Source of the DNA: a virus
DNA: 64,000 bases
Virus record (IMG/VR): IMGVR_UViG_3300027668_000008
Span: 186,001-250,000 of that record
Direction: 5' to 3' (one strand)
The position numbers and the translations under genes are program-made. Positions 15,185-23,568 of this stretch are shown piece by piece. The notes under the pieces were generated by a model. The model did no database searches and had not been told where the DNA came from. It worked only from the letters and a program-made list of their open reading frames with translations. Each line of letters opens with the position of its first letter. The stretch's first letter is position 1.

Positions 15185-15802
15185 TTAGCCTGTTACTACT
15201 TCACCAATAGTTCTAGCCACTGTAGTTCCTACGCCTGTTCCTAATGGAGTTTGAACTGCGTTATCAAAACGAATCGACATTGTAACTGTCGCTGGTTCTG
15301 AAGTTGCGTAATTCAAGTCGTTGTAGTTAACGTTTTGGATCATACAACCGTATAATTCCCACGTCTCTAGTACGTTTGGTGTTGATGCTCCGTTACCACC
15401 GTCTAATATTTCACATCTAGTAATGAATTTGTAATCAATACCCGATGCCGCACTTGATTGTTCCATCATATCAAATTGTTTCTGTACTTGTTCTCCAACA
15501 AGTTTAGATACTTGACCTGATGCATCATCACGCATATTAACTGATACGGCTTCCCAAGTGTGTTTACCTTGGATATAAACTTTACTGTTGTAGATATCAA
15601 TTGGTACTTCTTCAAAATTGACTGAAGGACGTTGAAAATCCATAACTTGTTTTGTTAGTTCACTTCTTGGAGTTGAGATTCCGAAATTTTCGAAACTCAC
15701 ACGGAAGCGATACTTTAATTTTGGCATTAACAGACCTTGGCTTGATGCGGATTGATCCGATGCTAAAGGTACTGTAAATTTGCTTAATGAACTTACTGAC
15801 AT
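15185..15802 (-). CDS. 19: tail tube protein
   Basis: 205 aa. KLKYRFRVSFENFGI, LTKQVMDFQRPSVNFEEV, KVYIQGKHTWEAVSVNMRDD, and a C-terminal NVNYNDLNYATSEPATVTMS strand are the typical elements of T4-like gp19. Hexameric rings stack into the inner tube of the contractile tail. Larger than T4 gp19 (163 aa) through an N-terminal extension and a loop. Good ribosome site (GCAGGAGC) and a late-type box at 15834-15841. Lies next to the sheath gene as in T4. Confidence 0.9.
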   Translation of the reverse strand: MSVSSLSKFTVPLASDQSASSQGLLMPKLKYRFRVSFENFGISTPRSELTKQVMDFQRPSVNFEEVPIDIYNSKVYIQGKHTWEAVSVNMRDDASGQVSKLVGEQVQKQFDMMEQSSAASGIDYKFITRCEILDGGNGASTPNVLETWELYGCMIQNVNYNDLNYATSEPATVTMSIRFDNAVQTPLGTGVGTTVARTIGEVVTG

Positions 15803-15833
15803 ATTTTTTGCTCCTGCTTCTATGCTTTAATAA

Positions 15834-15841
15834 TATTTAGT
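15834..15841 (-). promoter_or_regulatory. late-type box ACTAAATA upstream of gp19
   Basis: ACTAAATA on the minus strand, 32 bases before the gp19 ATG. A weaker variant of TATAAATA; the same ACTAAATA occurs before gp18 (19119-19126). Confidence 0.4.
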
Positions 15842-15876
15842 CGCTTAATTTACCTTGTTCCTAATAAGGCTCTATA

Positions 15877-18800
15877 TTAAATAGAGCCTGTATTTTGGAT
15901 ACGAACTGGTATGTAGATGTATTCAACCGCTTTAACTGGTTCAATAGCAATGTCTATATACAACTCGTTTCTGTCAATTCTATCATTTGTGTTGTTTGTT
16001 TCGTCACATACAACCAAATAATCATAAAGACCACGTTTCGCAACTAAATCATTCATTAATTGCTCAACAACTTGTTTTACTTCATCACGTGTTAGTTTAT
16101 CGTTAGGTTCAAAAACAAAAGGTTTTGTAATAACTGCTAAACGTTCACGTATATAAGCAGTAAGTCTAGATACATTAATACGATCTAAAGCACTCGCTGT
16201 TGCCGTTTTAGTTTTGTTACCATAGTTTAATACACCGTTGCCTGGTAAGAATGTAATTGGGTTAATACTGTTTTCGTATAAAGTATCTCTTAAAGATTCT
16301 CTAACTCCAACACTAGTAAATTCACCAGTTGCTACATCAATATATCCTAAGCCTGTTGCGTTATCAACTATACCACGTCTTGTGCCTGCCGGAGCAAACC
16401 AAGGATAACTAGCGTCATCTGAACGAATCATTGTTCTTAACATCATATGACTTGAAGGAACTACAATACTATTACCATTTAAATCTGTAGTAATACCACT
16501 TGGGTAAAACACACCTAAGTATGTATCAGCAGTAACCATTCCATCATCGTTATTATCTGTTGCTAGTTTGGCATTAGTTGCCCAGTTTTGAATATCTGTA
16601 CTATTTGCCGCTAATCTCATTGGTGTGTCACCAATTACAAAAGCAGTGTTACGTCTATCATTGTTTAATGATACCATATTAGCAATTAGTTCTGGATATC
16701 CTGGTGCCGCCATTACGTTAAAGTTTCTTTGCTCTTCACGTAATTCTGAACTTGTATCAAGTGCAGATTTCATAGCCGCTACCACAACTTGACGTACTGC
16801 TTGTCTACCCATGAATGGAGAACCATCATTTTGTAAACCTGCTTTACTTACCCATGCATCTTTTTCCGTTGGTAATACTTTACCTGGGAAGTTTGTAGAG
16901 TTAAAGAAATCTTTCTTAAACTCTTTTACATTGTAAGAACTACGTCTCATATTAAACATTAACATACCACGTGGGTAATTAGCCGCTAGTGGTACATCTA
17001 AGTCTGTGTAATCGTTTGTTAGTAAAGATTTAGTAGTTGTAATATCACCACTGACTACGTCTGTAGTTGCGTTACCCATATATCTTGCATCTGCAAATAG
17101 GATACCATCTTCACTAGTTTGATCTGTATTGTCTATTGTTACAAACTTGTCTGTGCCTGAAACTTGTTCCCATCTTTTAATAATTGGGAAGTTTTCTAAG
17201 TCACTTGTATCAACCCAAAGGTCACCGTAAACTAGTGCTGACTTATCTGACTGTTGTGTCGGTTCAGTTGCACTAACTAATGGACCATTTGGACTTGTTG
17301 TTGACAAGTCAAATCCTCTAGCATCTGTAGAAACATTTTGGTAACCTTTCCAAGTTGTACCGTTATGTATCATGATATCCATTTCATCAGTTACATTATG
17401 GAACCATAGTCTACCTGTTGCTGGATTAGTTGAAGGTTCAATTGATCCTGCTGTATAAACTAGTTGTTGGAAGTTACTTGCTACCAAGTTTCCTGCTGTT
17501 GCACCTTCTCTAAGGTATGTATTAGCAGTTGTAAAGCCTGCTGTAGCCAAAGGAGTGTTGTTTGTGTTTGCAAGTATCATAACGCCACCTAATGAGTGTG
17601 TTAATGTAATTGCTCCAGTTGAAGCCAAACTAGCAGTAACATAAGGAATATTAACTGTGTTAATATCATTTACTATATCTGACGCTGTTGTGCCTGTTGC
17701 TGTAACTGTGTAACCTGTAACTGTGTTAACGCCTTTTGCGGATGACGTAATTGTAAACGCATCACCAACAACAAATGTTGGTGCAGTAGCGGTACCAGTA
17801 ACAACTGTTGAACCTTTAACTTTTCTTTCGTATAATTTGTATAGTGTAAATCCACTTGAGTTTGTAAATGCGTGTGCGTAAACTGTACCTACATCTATAT
17901 TCAAACCGCCGCCTACTGAATCTAAACCGTATAATGCGTGTCTATCACCACGATACACATTTACTGCTTTAGCAACAAATTTGGCTAGTGTTGTACTGTA
18001 AGCACTTACATCAAACTTTGCTCCGTTATTTGGAGTTGTAGTTTTAATCCAAACACTACCTGTTGGCGCCGAAGTAGCATCTGCTGTTTTCCATTCTGGA
18101 ATAGATGTATGTGGTTGTTGTAGTACAGAGATAACATAGTATGTTGCCGCTGTTACACCAATGTCTGTTAATAATGTTCCACTAACGTTAGCAATAACAA
18201 TAGCATTGCTTGCCGCTGTAGATTGTCCATAAATTTCAATTTTACTATTTACTAGTGCCGCTGTAACGCCTGTAATAGATGCCGCATTAATGTCAGCAAC
18301 TGTTTGTGCATAAGTTGTACTAGTTGTAGTAACTGTTGTTCCGTTAATAGTAATGCTGTCGCCATTTGAAACAGTGCCGCCTGATGCAGTACCTTGTACA
18401 GTTGGAATTGCAGTATGCCAATTAGTTGTGCCTAATGCTTTCCATCCTGATGCAGTTCTTACACTTACAGTATTATTGTTAGTACTGGCATCAATCGCAT
18501 AATCGCCTGCTTTGCCTATTGAAGCAAGAGGTACATTACTTGAGATTTTAGTACTATCTGTAATTACTGTTGGAACTTTATTAGTAAAAGTTTGTGTTGT
18601 TGCATTCCATTCAAAAATACCAAATTTGGTTTTAGCAGTATCTAACCAATGAGTACCATTAACTGGTTTAGCAGTTGGTCTTCCTGATTGTCCTGTTAGT
18701 TCACCTAAGTCAACATCTGCTCTAACAATGTATGCTCTGTTACTTGCACCTAATAGTGAGTAAGCAGACATAAGGCCATATTCATTTTGTTCATAGCCGT

Positions 18801-19053
18801 GTAGTGCAGTACCTGATGTACTTTTGTAGAATGAAGGTTCACCGAACGTTGTTACAAGTTCTCTTTGTGATCCTATTAAATAAGTTTTTTCTGCATTTAT
18901 TTTTGCAGTTCCACTAGCAACTCCTGTGCTAGTCGGGTCGTTTTTATTCGTTGCTGTTGCAATAACCAACATAGGCACAGTACCTACTGCCGTACTGGCA
19001 TACTGTGATTCGTCGACTATTTTAACTTCAATACCTGGTGATACAAGCGCCAT
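15877..19053 (-). CDS. 18: contractile tail sheath protein, enlarged
   Basis: 1058 aa, against 659 in T4. The N-terminus ALVSPGIEVKIVDESQYAST is the sheath hallmark. The C-terminal domain has SRLTAYIRERLAVITKPFVF, LVAKRGLYDYLVVCDETNNT and the VEYIYIPVRIQNTGSI tail strand that links neighbours. About 400 extra residues lie between (roughly 130-620): a string of small beta modules with Gly-Trp patterns (GTHWLDT, GSVWIKT, GRLWFHN, GDLWVDT) and two cadherin/invasin-like TITSS-type strands. These probably project from the tail surface. Sheath subunits contract on infection. Confidence 0.92.
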   Translation of the reverse strand: MALVSPGIEVKIVDESQYASTAVGTVPMLVIATATNKNDPTSTGVASGTAKINAEKTYLIGSQRELVTTFGEPSFYKSTSGTALHGYEQNEYGLMSAYSLLGASNRAYIVRADVDLGELTGQSGRPTAKPVNGTHWLDTAKTKFGIFEWNATTQTFTNKVPTVITDSTKISSNVPLASIGKAGDYAIDASTNNNTVSVRTASGWKALGTTNWHTAIPTVQGTASGGTVSNGDSITINGTTVTTTSTTYAQTVADINAASITGVTAALVNSKIEIYGQSTAASNAIVIANVSGTLLTDIGVTAATYYVISVLQQPHTSIPEWKTADATSAPTGSVWIKTTTPNNGAKFDVSAYSTTLAKFVAKAVNVYRGDRHALYGLDSVGGGLNIDVGTVYAHAFTNSSGFTLYKLYERKVKGSTVVTGTATAPTFVVGDAFTITSSAKGVNTVTGYTVTATGTTASDIVNDINTVNIPYVTASLASTGAITLTHSLGGVMILANTNNTPLATAGFTTANTYLREGATAGNLVASNFQQLVYTAGSIEPSTNPATGRLWFHNVTDEMDIMIHNGTTWKGYQNVSTDARGFDLSTTSPNGPLVSATEPTQQSDKSALVYGDLWVDTSDLENFPIIKRWEQVSGTDKFVTIDNTDQTSEDGILFADARYMGNATTDVVSGDITTTKSLLTNDYTDLDVPLAANYPRGMLMFNMRRSSYNVKEFKKDFFNSTNFPGKVLPTEKDAWVSKAGLQNDGSPFMGRQAVRQVVVAAMKSALDTSSELREEQRNFNVMAAPGYPELIANMVSLNNDRRNTAFVIGDTPMRLAANSTDIQNWATNAKLATDNNDDGMVTADTYLGVFYPSGITTDLNGNSIVVPSSHMMLRTMIRSDDASYPWFAPAGTRRGIVDNATGLGYIDVATGEFTSVGVRESLRDTLYENSINPITFLPGNGVLNYGNKTKTATASALDRINVSRLTAYIRERLAVITKPFVFEPNDKLTRDEVKQVVEQLMNDLVAKRGLYDYLVVCDETNNTNDRIDRNELYIDIAIEPVKAVEYIYIPVRIQNTGSI

Positions 19054-19118
19054 ATTTTTTACCTCGCAAAATTATTTTATTTGTAATTCGTTTTAATTCG
19101 TTTACAACTTTGTTATTG

Positions 19119-19126
19119 TATTTAGT
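19119..19126 (-). promoter_or_regulatory. late-type box ACTAAATA upstream of gp18
   Basis: ACTAAATA on the minus strand, about 66 bases before the sheath ATG. It is divergent from the perfect plus-strand late box at 19187-19194. Confidence 0.4.
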
Positions 19127-19186
19127 AAAAAACTACAAAAAGGTCTATTTTGTAACCAGGAATAGCGTCACCTTTAAAGAGCGGTA

Positions 19187-19194
19187 TATAAATA
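19187..19194 (+). promoter_or_regulatory. perfect late promoter box TATAAATA, likely leaderless transcript
   Basis: TATAAATA lies only 5 bases before the ATG at 19200. In T4 late promoters transcription starts about 6 bases past this box, so the mRNA would begin at or next to the start codon. No Shine-Dalgarno sequence is present. Confidence 0.6.
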
Positions 19195-19199
19195 CTTGT

Positions 19200-19547
19200 A
19201 TGAAAACTAGACCCATATGTGTTAAATGCAAGAAGAAGTCTGCCGCCATAAATTATAAAAAGGGCGAAAAGGTGTATTACCGCAGAATGTGTGATACTTG
19301 CAACCGTAACTTTGTAAGAAAACCCAAACTAACAGTCTGGGCTAAAGCAGGTTATAAAAAGAAAAGTAGTTGTGAGAACTGTGGATTTAAAGCAAAGTAC
19401 TATGATCAATTAGAAGTATACTTCATAGATGGTAACTTAATTAATATTAAGCATAGTAATCTTAAATCTGTTTGTTTGAATTGTTTAATTGAATTAGGAC
19501 ACTCAGGGTGGAATTCTAAGAAAGGCGATCTAATACCAGACGTTTAA
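19200..19547 (+). CDS. HNH-fold zinc protein with degenerate active site
   Basis: 115 aa, basic. Two zinc sites: CVKC (7-10) with CDTC, then CENC with CLNC. The second half follows the HNH plan, CENCGFKAKYYDQLEVYFIDGN...NLKSVCLNC. The usual catalytic histidine pair before IDGN is Tyr-Phe here, and the last HNH histidine position is Leu. A DNA-binding role without cleavage is therefore likely. Start chosen at 19200: it fits the late box, and the frame upstream of it (to 19038) is the antisense of the gp18 start. Its last 32 bases overlap the end of gp1 on the other strand. Confidence 0.65.
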   Translation: MKTRPICVKCKKKSAAINYKKGEKVYYRRMCDTCNRNFVRKPKLTVWAKAGYKKKSSCENCGFKAKYYDQLEVYFIDGNLINIKHSNLKSVCLNCLIELGHSGWNSKKGDLIPDV

Positions 19548-20148
19548 GGTCTTCCAACGTTGAATTGTTTTCTATAACAATATCAAAATCTTTATCATCA
19601 CTTACCCAACGCCATTCGCTTTGATGTACTTCAGGGAACACTATATTCATAGAATGAACTTCTTGCAAGTCATCTATATGTTGATTAACACTTATAGCAG
19701 TGGTCCACCATAACGGCTTTTCGCCTCTTCGTACTTGCCAAACTTCGCCTTTTAACTCTTTAATTACGTTAATTTCGTTTGGAAAACGTACATCAGGTAT
19801 TACAAAATTCTGTGTCGGATTGTTTAAAATCTTTTGTTTAACTAAACTTACCCATACACCATCAAAGAAGCCTTCTCTCATACAATCTGTTCCAAACAGT
19901 TGTAATACTAGTCTAGGTGTAATTTCTTTGCCAGTTTCAGATGACCAAAAATCGTCTTGCTTTTCTCTCCAGTCTCTACTATTTTTAGTATCACCTTCAA
20001 GCATTTTACGATCCCAATTGAATATTGTTGCTACCCCGTCTTTAAGTGCATCAGCGAAACTTATTTTTTTAAAGTCGTGCTCTGCTATTAATGTGTCGGC
20101 AACTGTTCCTTTACCAGACCCGATAAGTCCGCATATTCCAATAATCAT
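19516..20148 (-). CDS. 1: deoxynucleoside monophosphate kinase
   Basis: 210 aa, like T4 gp1 (241 aa). GICGLIGSGKGTVADTL (residues 4-20) is the P-loop; FADALKDGVATIFNWDRKML matches the FAxxLK...W/LxGxxK nucleotide-binding section. Then RLVLQLFGTDCMREGFFDGVW, VIPDVRFPNEI, and basic VWQVRRGE. It phosphorylates dNMPs for phage DNA synthesis. Third gene of the 22231-19516 unit, whose promoter is sigma70-like. The 3' end overlaps the convergent zinc-protein gene. Confidence 0.9.
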   Translation of the reverse strand: MIIGICGLIGSGKGTVADTLIAEHDFKKISFADALKDGVATIFNWDRKMLEGDTKNSRDWREKQDDFWSSETGKEITPRLVLQLFGTDCMREGFFDGVWVSLVKQKILNNPTQNFVIPDVRFPNEINVIKELKGEVWQVRRGEKPLWWTTAISVNQHIDDLQEVHSMNIVFPEVHQSEWRWVSDDKDFDIVIENNSTLEDLKRLVLDRLS

Positions 20149-20170
20149 TGTTTACCTTAGTTGTTAATGT

Positions 20171-20920
20171 TTAGCCAATTACCCAAGTCATTGGCATTTG
20201 TCCGTCTACTAAATTATACAGGTCTTGCTCGAGTTTGTCAAGCTCTGTTATTGCTTCTTGTTTTAAAGAGTCGCCATTTAGTGAGGTTCCACCTTGTGGG
20301 CCGGCAATAGTAGCAAATTTGCTTCTTGCTTCACCTAACATATACTTGCAACGTGCAAGTGTATAATCATAAAGCCACGTTTTACAACGCAAATCTGTTA
20401 ATAATGTTACATCTGGTTTTTCATTATACATCCAAAGAAGTATATTTTCACCAGTAGCACGGATTTTTCTAACGATTGTTAGTTTCTTAGATACAGGCTC
20501 AAATGTAAAGTTAATGTATCCACCGAACATTTTGGCTGTTAATTCTTGGTATTGAGCAAACATATCATAACTAGCAAGTCCACCGACTTTGCCTGCTTGT
20601 AGCATATATGTATTCATATATCCTGCTTCAAATGGTTCAAACATTGTACCAGTTGAGGATCCACCTGTGCTTCTACGAAATACTTCTCTTACTGATTGTA
20701 CTTGGTCAGGTAATATGTACTCTTGTTGTTCTTCTACAAGAGATAAAAATCCATAACTTTCTTCAACTGCATTAGAACTTTTTTGTCTATAAACGTCAAA
20801 TGCTTTGTTTAATGCAATTTGGTAGTGGGCAGGATCAAGTTCAACTTCGACCATGCCTCCGCCTAAACTGGCTTTGCAATATTCGAATACTTTACTTTGT
20901 TCTGTCGCTAAATCTGCCAT
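20171..20920 (-). CDS. 13: neck protein gp13
   Basis: 249 aa. LDPAHYQIALNKAFDVYRQK, QQEYILPDQVQSVREVFRRS, MFGGYINFTFEPVSKKLTIV, and LARCKYMLGEARSKFATIAG, GPQGGTSLNGDSLKQEAITE agree with gp13 of T4-like phages, which joins the portal to gp14 after packaging. Shorter than T4 gp13 (309 aa). Its partner gp14 is divergent, beginning at 22371, with an unassigned 429-aa gene between. Confidence 0.8.
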   Translation of the reverse strand: MADLATEQSKVFEYCKASLGGGMVEVELDPAHYQIALNKAFDVYRQKSSNAVEESYGFLSLVEEQQEYILPDQVQSVREVFRRSTGGSSTGTMFEPFEAGYMNTYMLQAGKVGGLASYDMFAQYQELTAKMFGGYINFTFEPVSKKLTIVRKIRATGENILLWMYNEKPDVTLLTDLRCKTWLYDYTLARCKYMLGEARSKFATIAGPQGGTSLNGDSLKQEAITELDKLEQDLYNLVDGQMPMTWVIG

Positions 20921-20941
20921 GAATAATTCCTCTTATATACA

Positions 20942-22231
20942 CTATTTAGCAACTTTCAACAGTATTGTTTGATCATTGATTCTGCCATTTAGTTTAGTAT
21001 CCACTGCCTTTATGTCATCTAAGTACTTCCGTAAAAGGATCTTTCCTGCGTGTTTAAACGCCGACAGTTGCTCTTTAGGCTTTCGTAGAGTCTTTTGTAC
21101 ACTAGCATCACTAAACTGTGTAATAGTTGTACCTTTAATACTTAACCCACTACCATCACGTTGTTGCCCTGTGGGGTCAATATTATTAGCAACATACTTT
21201 CCTATTTTACGAGTTTTAGTATTGTAAATCCACAGTTCACTCATCCCAATTACTTCAATAGGGTTAACACTAACTAGTCCAAGCTCTCCAAATTCCTTTA
21301 GATATTTCATCTTACTAACCAATTTCTCTTTTGCTACTGGCTTCTTTTTACGAGGTTTACGTTCTGCTTTACCATGCTCAATCAACATCGAACAAGCCTT
21401 ATCAATTTCTGCATAAATGTCATGCATTTTTTTACGTTGCTTTTTTGGTATTGGTTCGTATGCTTCTAATAACTGGTCATACCATTCATCATCTGTCTTT
21501 ACAGGACCAATTAGTTCTTGCATTTCTGTTAAGTTAGGAGTATAGTGATCCCTAATAATTTTTGCATGAGCAGGTTTTGCCTGTTGCTTTCGAAGTATGC
21601 TTAATGGATTGAACTGTTTCATATCAAACTTTTCTAAGTCGTCTATTGCAACATCTAGAAATTCTTCTATTTCATCAGTTAAGTTCAATGAAGCAATTCG
21701 TAGCCTGTCTTGTATAGTTAATGCAGGTCCGCCATAAAGTTTTTCTTTTTCTTCAATTTGACCGCCCTTTTTAATTAAAATTTCTTTACCTAACGCAACC
21801 ACATCGTCGATTGACTTACGGACAAATATTGTTGGATCTGATTGTCCTCCGATTACGCCTGGTAACGTTTCTAAGTATGCATCGTATTCATCGTGCCACG
21901 TGGGCATACCTTTAAGTAATGCACAACACTGAGCACACGTTGTAATACTCATTCTCCACGACTCACAAGCACTAACGGCTTGTAGATCATCTTTAGTGTA
22001 TCCATTAGCAGTCATCCATATTTTTACTTTCGGTAGTAAATCCTTGGCTTGATAGTAATGATTATAATAAGCAGTTACCCGAGTGCGTTCTCTGTGGTAT
22101 TGCTCAATAGGCCACGATTGCCAATCGTCCCATATAGGCTCTGGACCTGTGTATTGTTCGTCGGCAGACTTAGGTGTTCTCACCTTTGCTGGCTTTTTAC
22201 GTGGTAATTTCACTGATGTTCCTGTTCCCAA
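20942..22231 (-). CDS. conserved hypothetical phage protein with TTG start
   Basis: 429 aa, basic. N-terminal KLPRKKPAKVRTPKSADEQY is a basic tail; PIWDDWQSWPIEQYHRERTR and CESWRMSITTCAQCCALLKG are distinctive. The middle is helical (LTIQDRLRIASLNLTDEIEE), and the C-terminal third is beta-rich and basic (MSELWIYNTKTRKIGKYVAN). The start is TTG at 22229-22231, 5 bases after GGAG; no in-frame ATG fits. It leads an operon with gp13 and gp1. Function unknown; its basic ends suggest nucleic-acid contact. Confidence 0.6.
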   Translation of the reverse strand: MGTGTSVKLPRKKPAKVRTPKSADEQYTGPEPIWDDWQSWPIEQYHRERTRVTAYYNHYYQAKDLLPKVKIWMTANGYTKDDLQAVSACESWRMSITTCAQCCALLKGMPTWHDEYDAYLETLPGVIGGQSDPTIFVRKSIDDVVALGKEILIKKGGQIEEKEKLYGGPALTIQDRLRIASLNLTDEIEEFLDVAIDDLEKFDMKQFNPLSILRKQQAKPAHAKIIRDHYTPNLTEMQELIGPVKTDDEWYDQLLEAYEPIPKKQRKKMHDIYAEIDKACSMLIEHGKAERKPRKKKPVAKEKLVSKMKYLKEFGELGLVSVNPIEVIGMSELWIYNTKTRKIGKYVANNIDPTGQQRDGSGLSIKGTTITQFSDASVQKTLRKPKEQLSAFKHAGKILLRKYLDDIKAVDTKLNGRINDQTILLKVAK

Positions 22232-22271
22232 AATTTGCTCCTGTATGACTTTATATATACAATTAACTTTA

Positions 22272-22299
22272 AATATACTATCTTTACGCTATTTGTCAA
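22272..22299 (-). promoter_or_regulatory. sigma70-like promoter for the 429-aa/gp13/gp1 unit
   Basis: TTGACA (22294-22299), 16-base spacer, TATATT (22272-22277) on the minus strand. A late box for gp14 lies on the opposite strand at 22344-22351. Confidence 0.55.
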
Positions 22300-22343
22300 C
22301 CTTTTTCTTTATCTTTCTGCATTTTAGTTAAGAATAGTTTCTA

Positions 22344-22351
22344 TATAAATA
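22344..22351 (+). promoter_or_regulatory. perfect late promoter box TATAAATA for gp14-gp15
   Basis: TATAAATA, 19 bases before the ATG at 22371. The short leader includes the ribosome site AAAGAGG. Confidence 0.75.
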
Positions 22352-22370
22352 CTACAAAGAGGTTACAAAT

Positions 22371-23567
22371 ATGCCAAAACTATCCATGTGGAAGCCTGAG
22401 AAAGGGCAAGACTACAACTTTTTCGACAACAGGGTTCGTGAGATGTTCACCATCGGTGGTACCGGTGTAAACATTCATAAATTCTTAGGAGCCGATACGG
22501 CTAACAACGACGGGAAAGATTCCACTCAGCCTAGTTATGCTACACAAAGTGAGCAAAATATTCAGGATTTATTATTCCTAGAGAACAGAGATAGAAAATA
22601 TGATACGTCTGTTTATGAGATGCGTGGCATATATAATGTTTCAGATATAGATTTTGACCTTACACAATTTGGATTGTTTTTACAAAACGATACATTGTTT
22701 ATTACAGTTCATATGAATGACATGGTAGAAAGTTTAGGTAGAAAACTTATCAACGGTGACGTTATAGAACTACCTCATATGAGAGATTTTTATCCACTAG
22801 ACTCAGAATTACCAGCGGCATTAAGACGCTATTATGTTGTGCAAGATGGTAACAGAGCCGCAGAAGGATTTAGTCCAACGTGGTATCCGCATTTATGGAG
22901 AGTTAAATGTACTCCACTAGTTGACTCACAAGAGTACAGAAGTATATTTGATCAAACTGCTAAAAAACAAGACGGTTCAGATGTTACTGGTGCCGATAAC
23001 AAGTTAAGAGATTTATTAAGTACATACAAGCAAGAGCTTGAAATTAACACTGCCATTATTACCGAAGCAGAAAAAGAGTTACCTAAGAGCGGTTACGACA
23101 CAAGTTCATTTTTTGTTGTACCTACTAATAATGATGGTACTCCCGCTGATCCAGAAGAAGATAGTGCAGATACAACAACAGTTGGAGCAAGTAGTACACT
23201 TGTTACTGCTGACGAAGTTCCTGTTACACCAAGTCAAGAAGGATATGACAGTCCAGGTGGTATGGCAGGTGACGGTATTGCTCCTAACGGGTACCCTGTT
23301 ACTCCAGCAACTGCTTTCCCAAGTGGTGCAGACATTGGAGATTTTGTACTTAGATTAGATTATAAACCAAATCGTTTGTTTAGATATGATGGCAAACGTT
23401 GGGTCAAAGTTGAAGATGCAGTTCGAACAAGTACAACAGGCGGTGCTGGTTCTACGCAGAAAGATGGCTTTGTTAATAATACAAGCACATACACAGACGA
23501 CGACGGTGATGTTAGAAAGTCTAGACAACGTTTAAGTGATGTTCTAACACCGGAAGAGGACAACTAG
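22371..23567 (+). CDS. 14: neck protein gp14 with extended C-terminus
   Basis: 398 aa. FDNRVREMFTIGGTGVNIHK, LLFLENRDRKYDTSVYEMRG, FDLTQFGLFLQNDTLFITVH, GDVIELPHMRDFYPLD and PHLWRVKCTPLVDSQEYRSI follow the T4 gp14 plan (EIxE...Y...R, GDxIxxP, FEIxxVEP). The conserved part ends near residue 200; the rest is an added Asp/Thr/Gly-rich tail with an FRYDGKRWVKVED beta-hairpin like that in the fibres. T4 gp14 has 256 aa. gp14 closes the filled head and docks the tail. One base separates its stop from gp15. Confidence 0.85.
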   Translation: MPKLSMWKPEKGQDYNFFDNRVREMFTIGGTGVNIHKFLGADTANNDGKDSTQPSYATQSEQNIQDLLFLENRDRKYDTSVYEMRGIYNVSDIDFDLTQFGLFLQNDTLFITVHMNDMVESLGRKLINGDVIELPHMRDFYPLDSELPAALRRYYVVQDGNRAAEGFSPTWYPHLWRVKCTPLVDSQEYRSIFDQTAKKQDGSDVTGADNKLRDLLSTYKQELEINTAIITEAEKELPKSGYDTSSFFVVPTNNDGTPADPEEDSADTTTVGASSTLVTADEVPVTPSQEGYDSPGGMAGDGIAPNGYPVTPATAFPSGADIGDFVLRLDYKPNRLFRYDGKRWVKVEDAVRTSTTGGAGSTQKDGFVNNTSTYTDDDGDVRKSRQRLSDVLTPEEDN

Positions 23568-23568
23568 A

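Noticed and set aside
19038-19199. N-terminal extension of the plus-strand zinc protein to 19038
   Set aside because: The extra 54 residues are hydrophobic, lack a ribosome site, are antisense to the start of gp18, and lie upstream of the late box. The ATG at 19200 is preferred.
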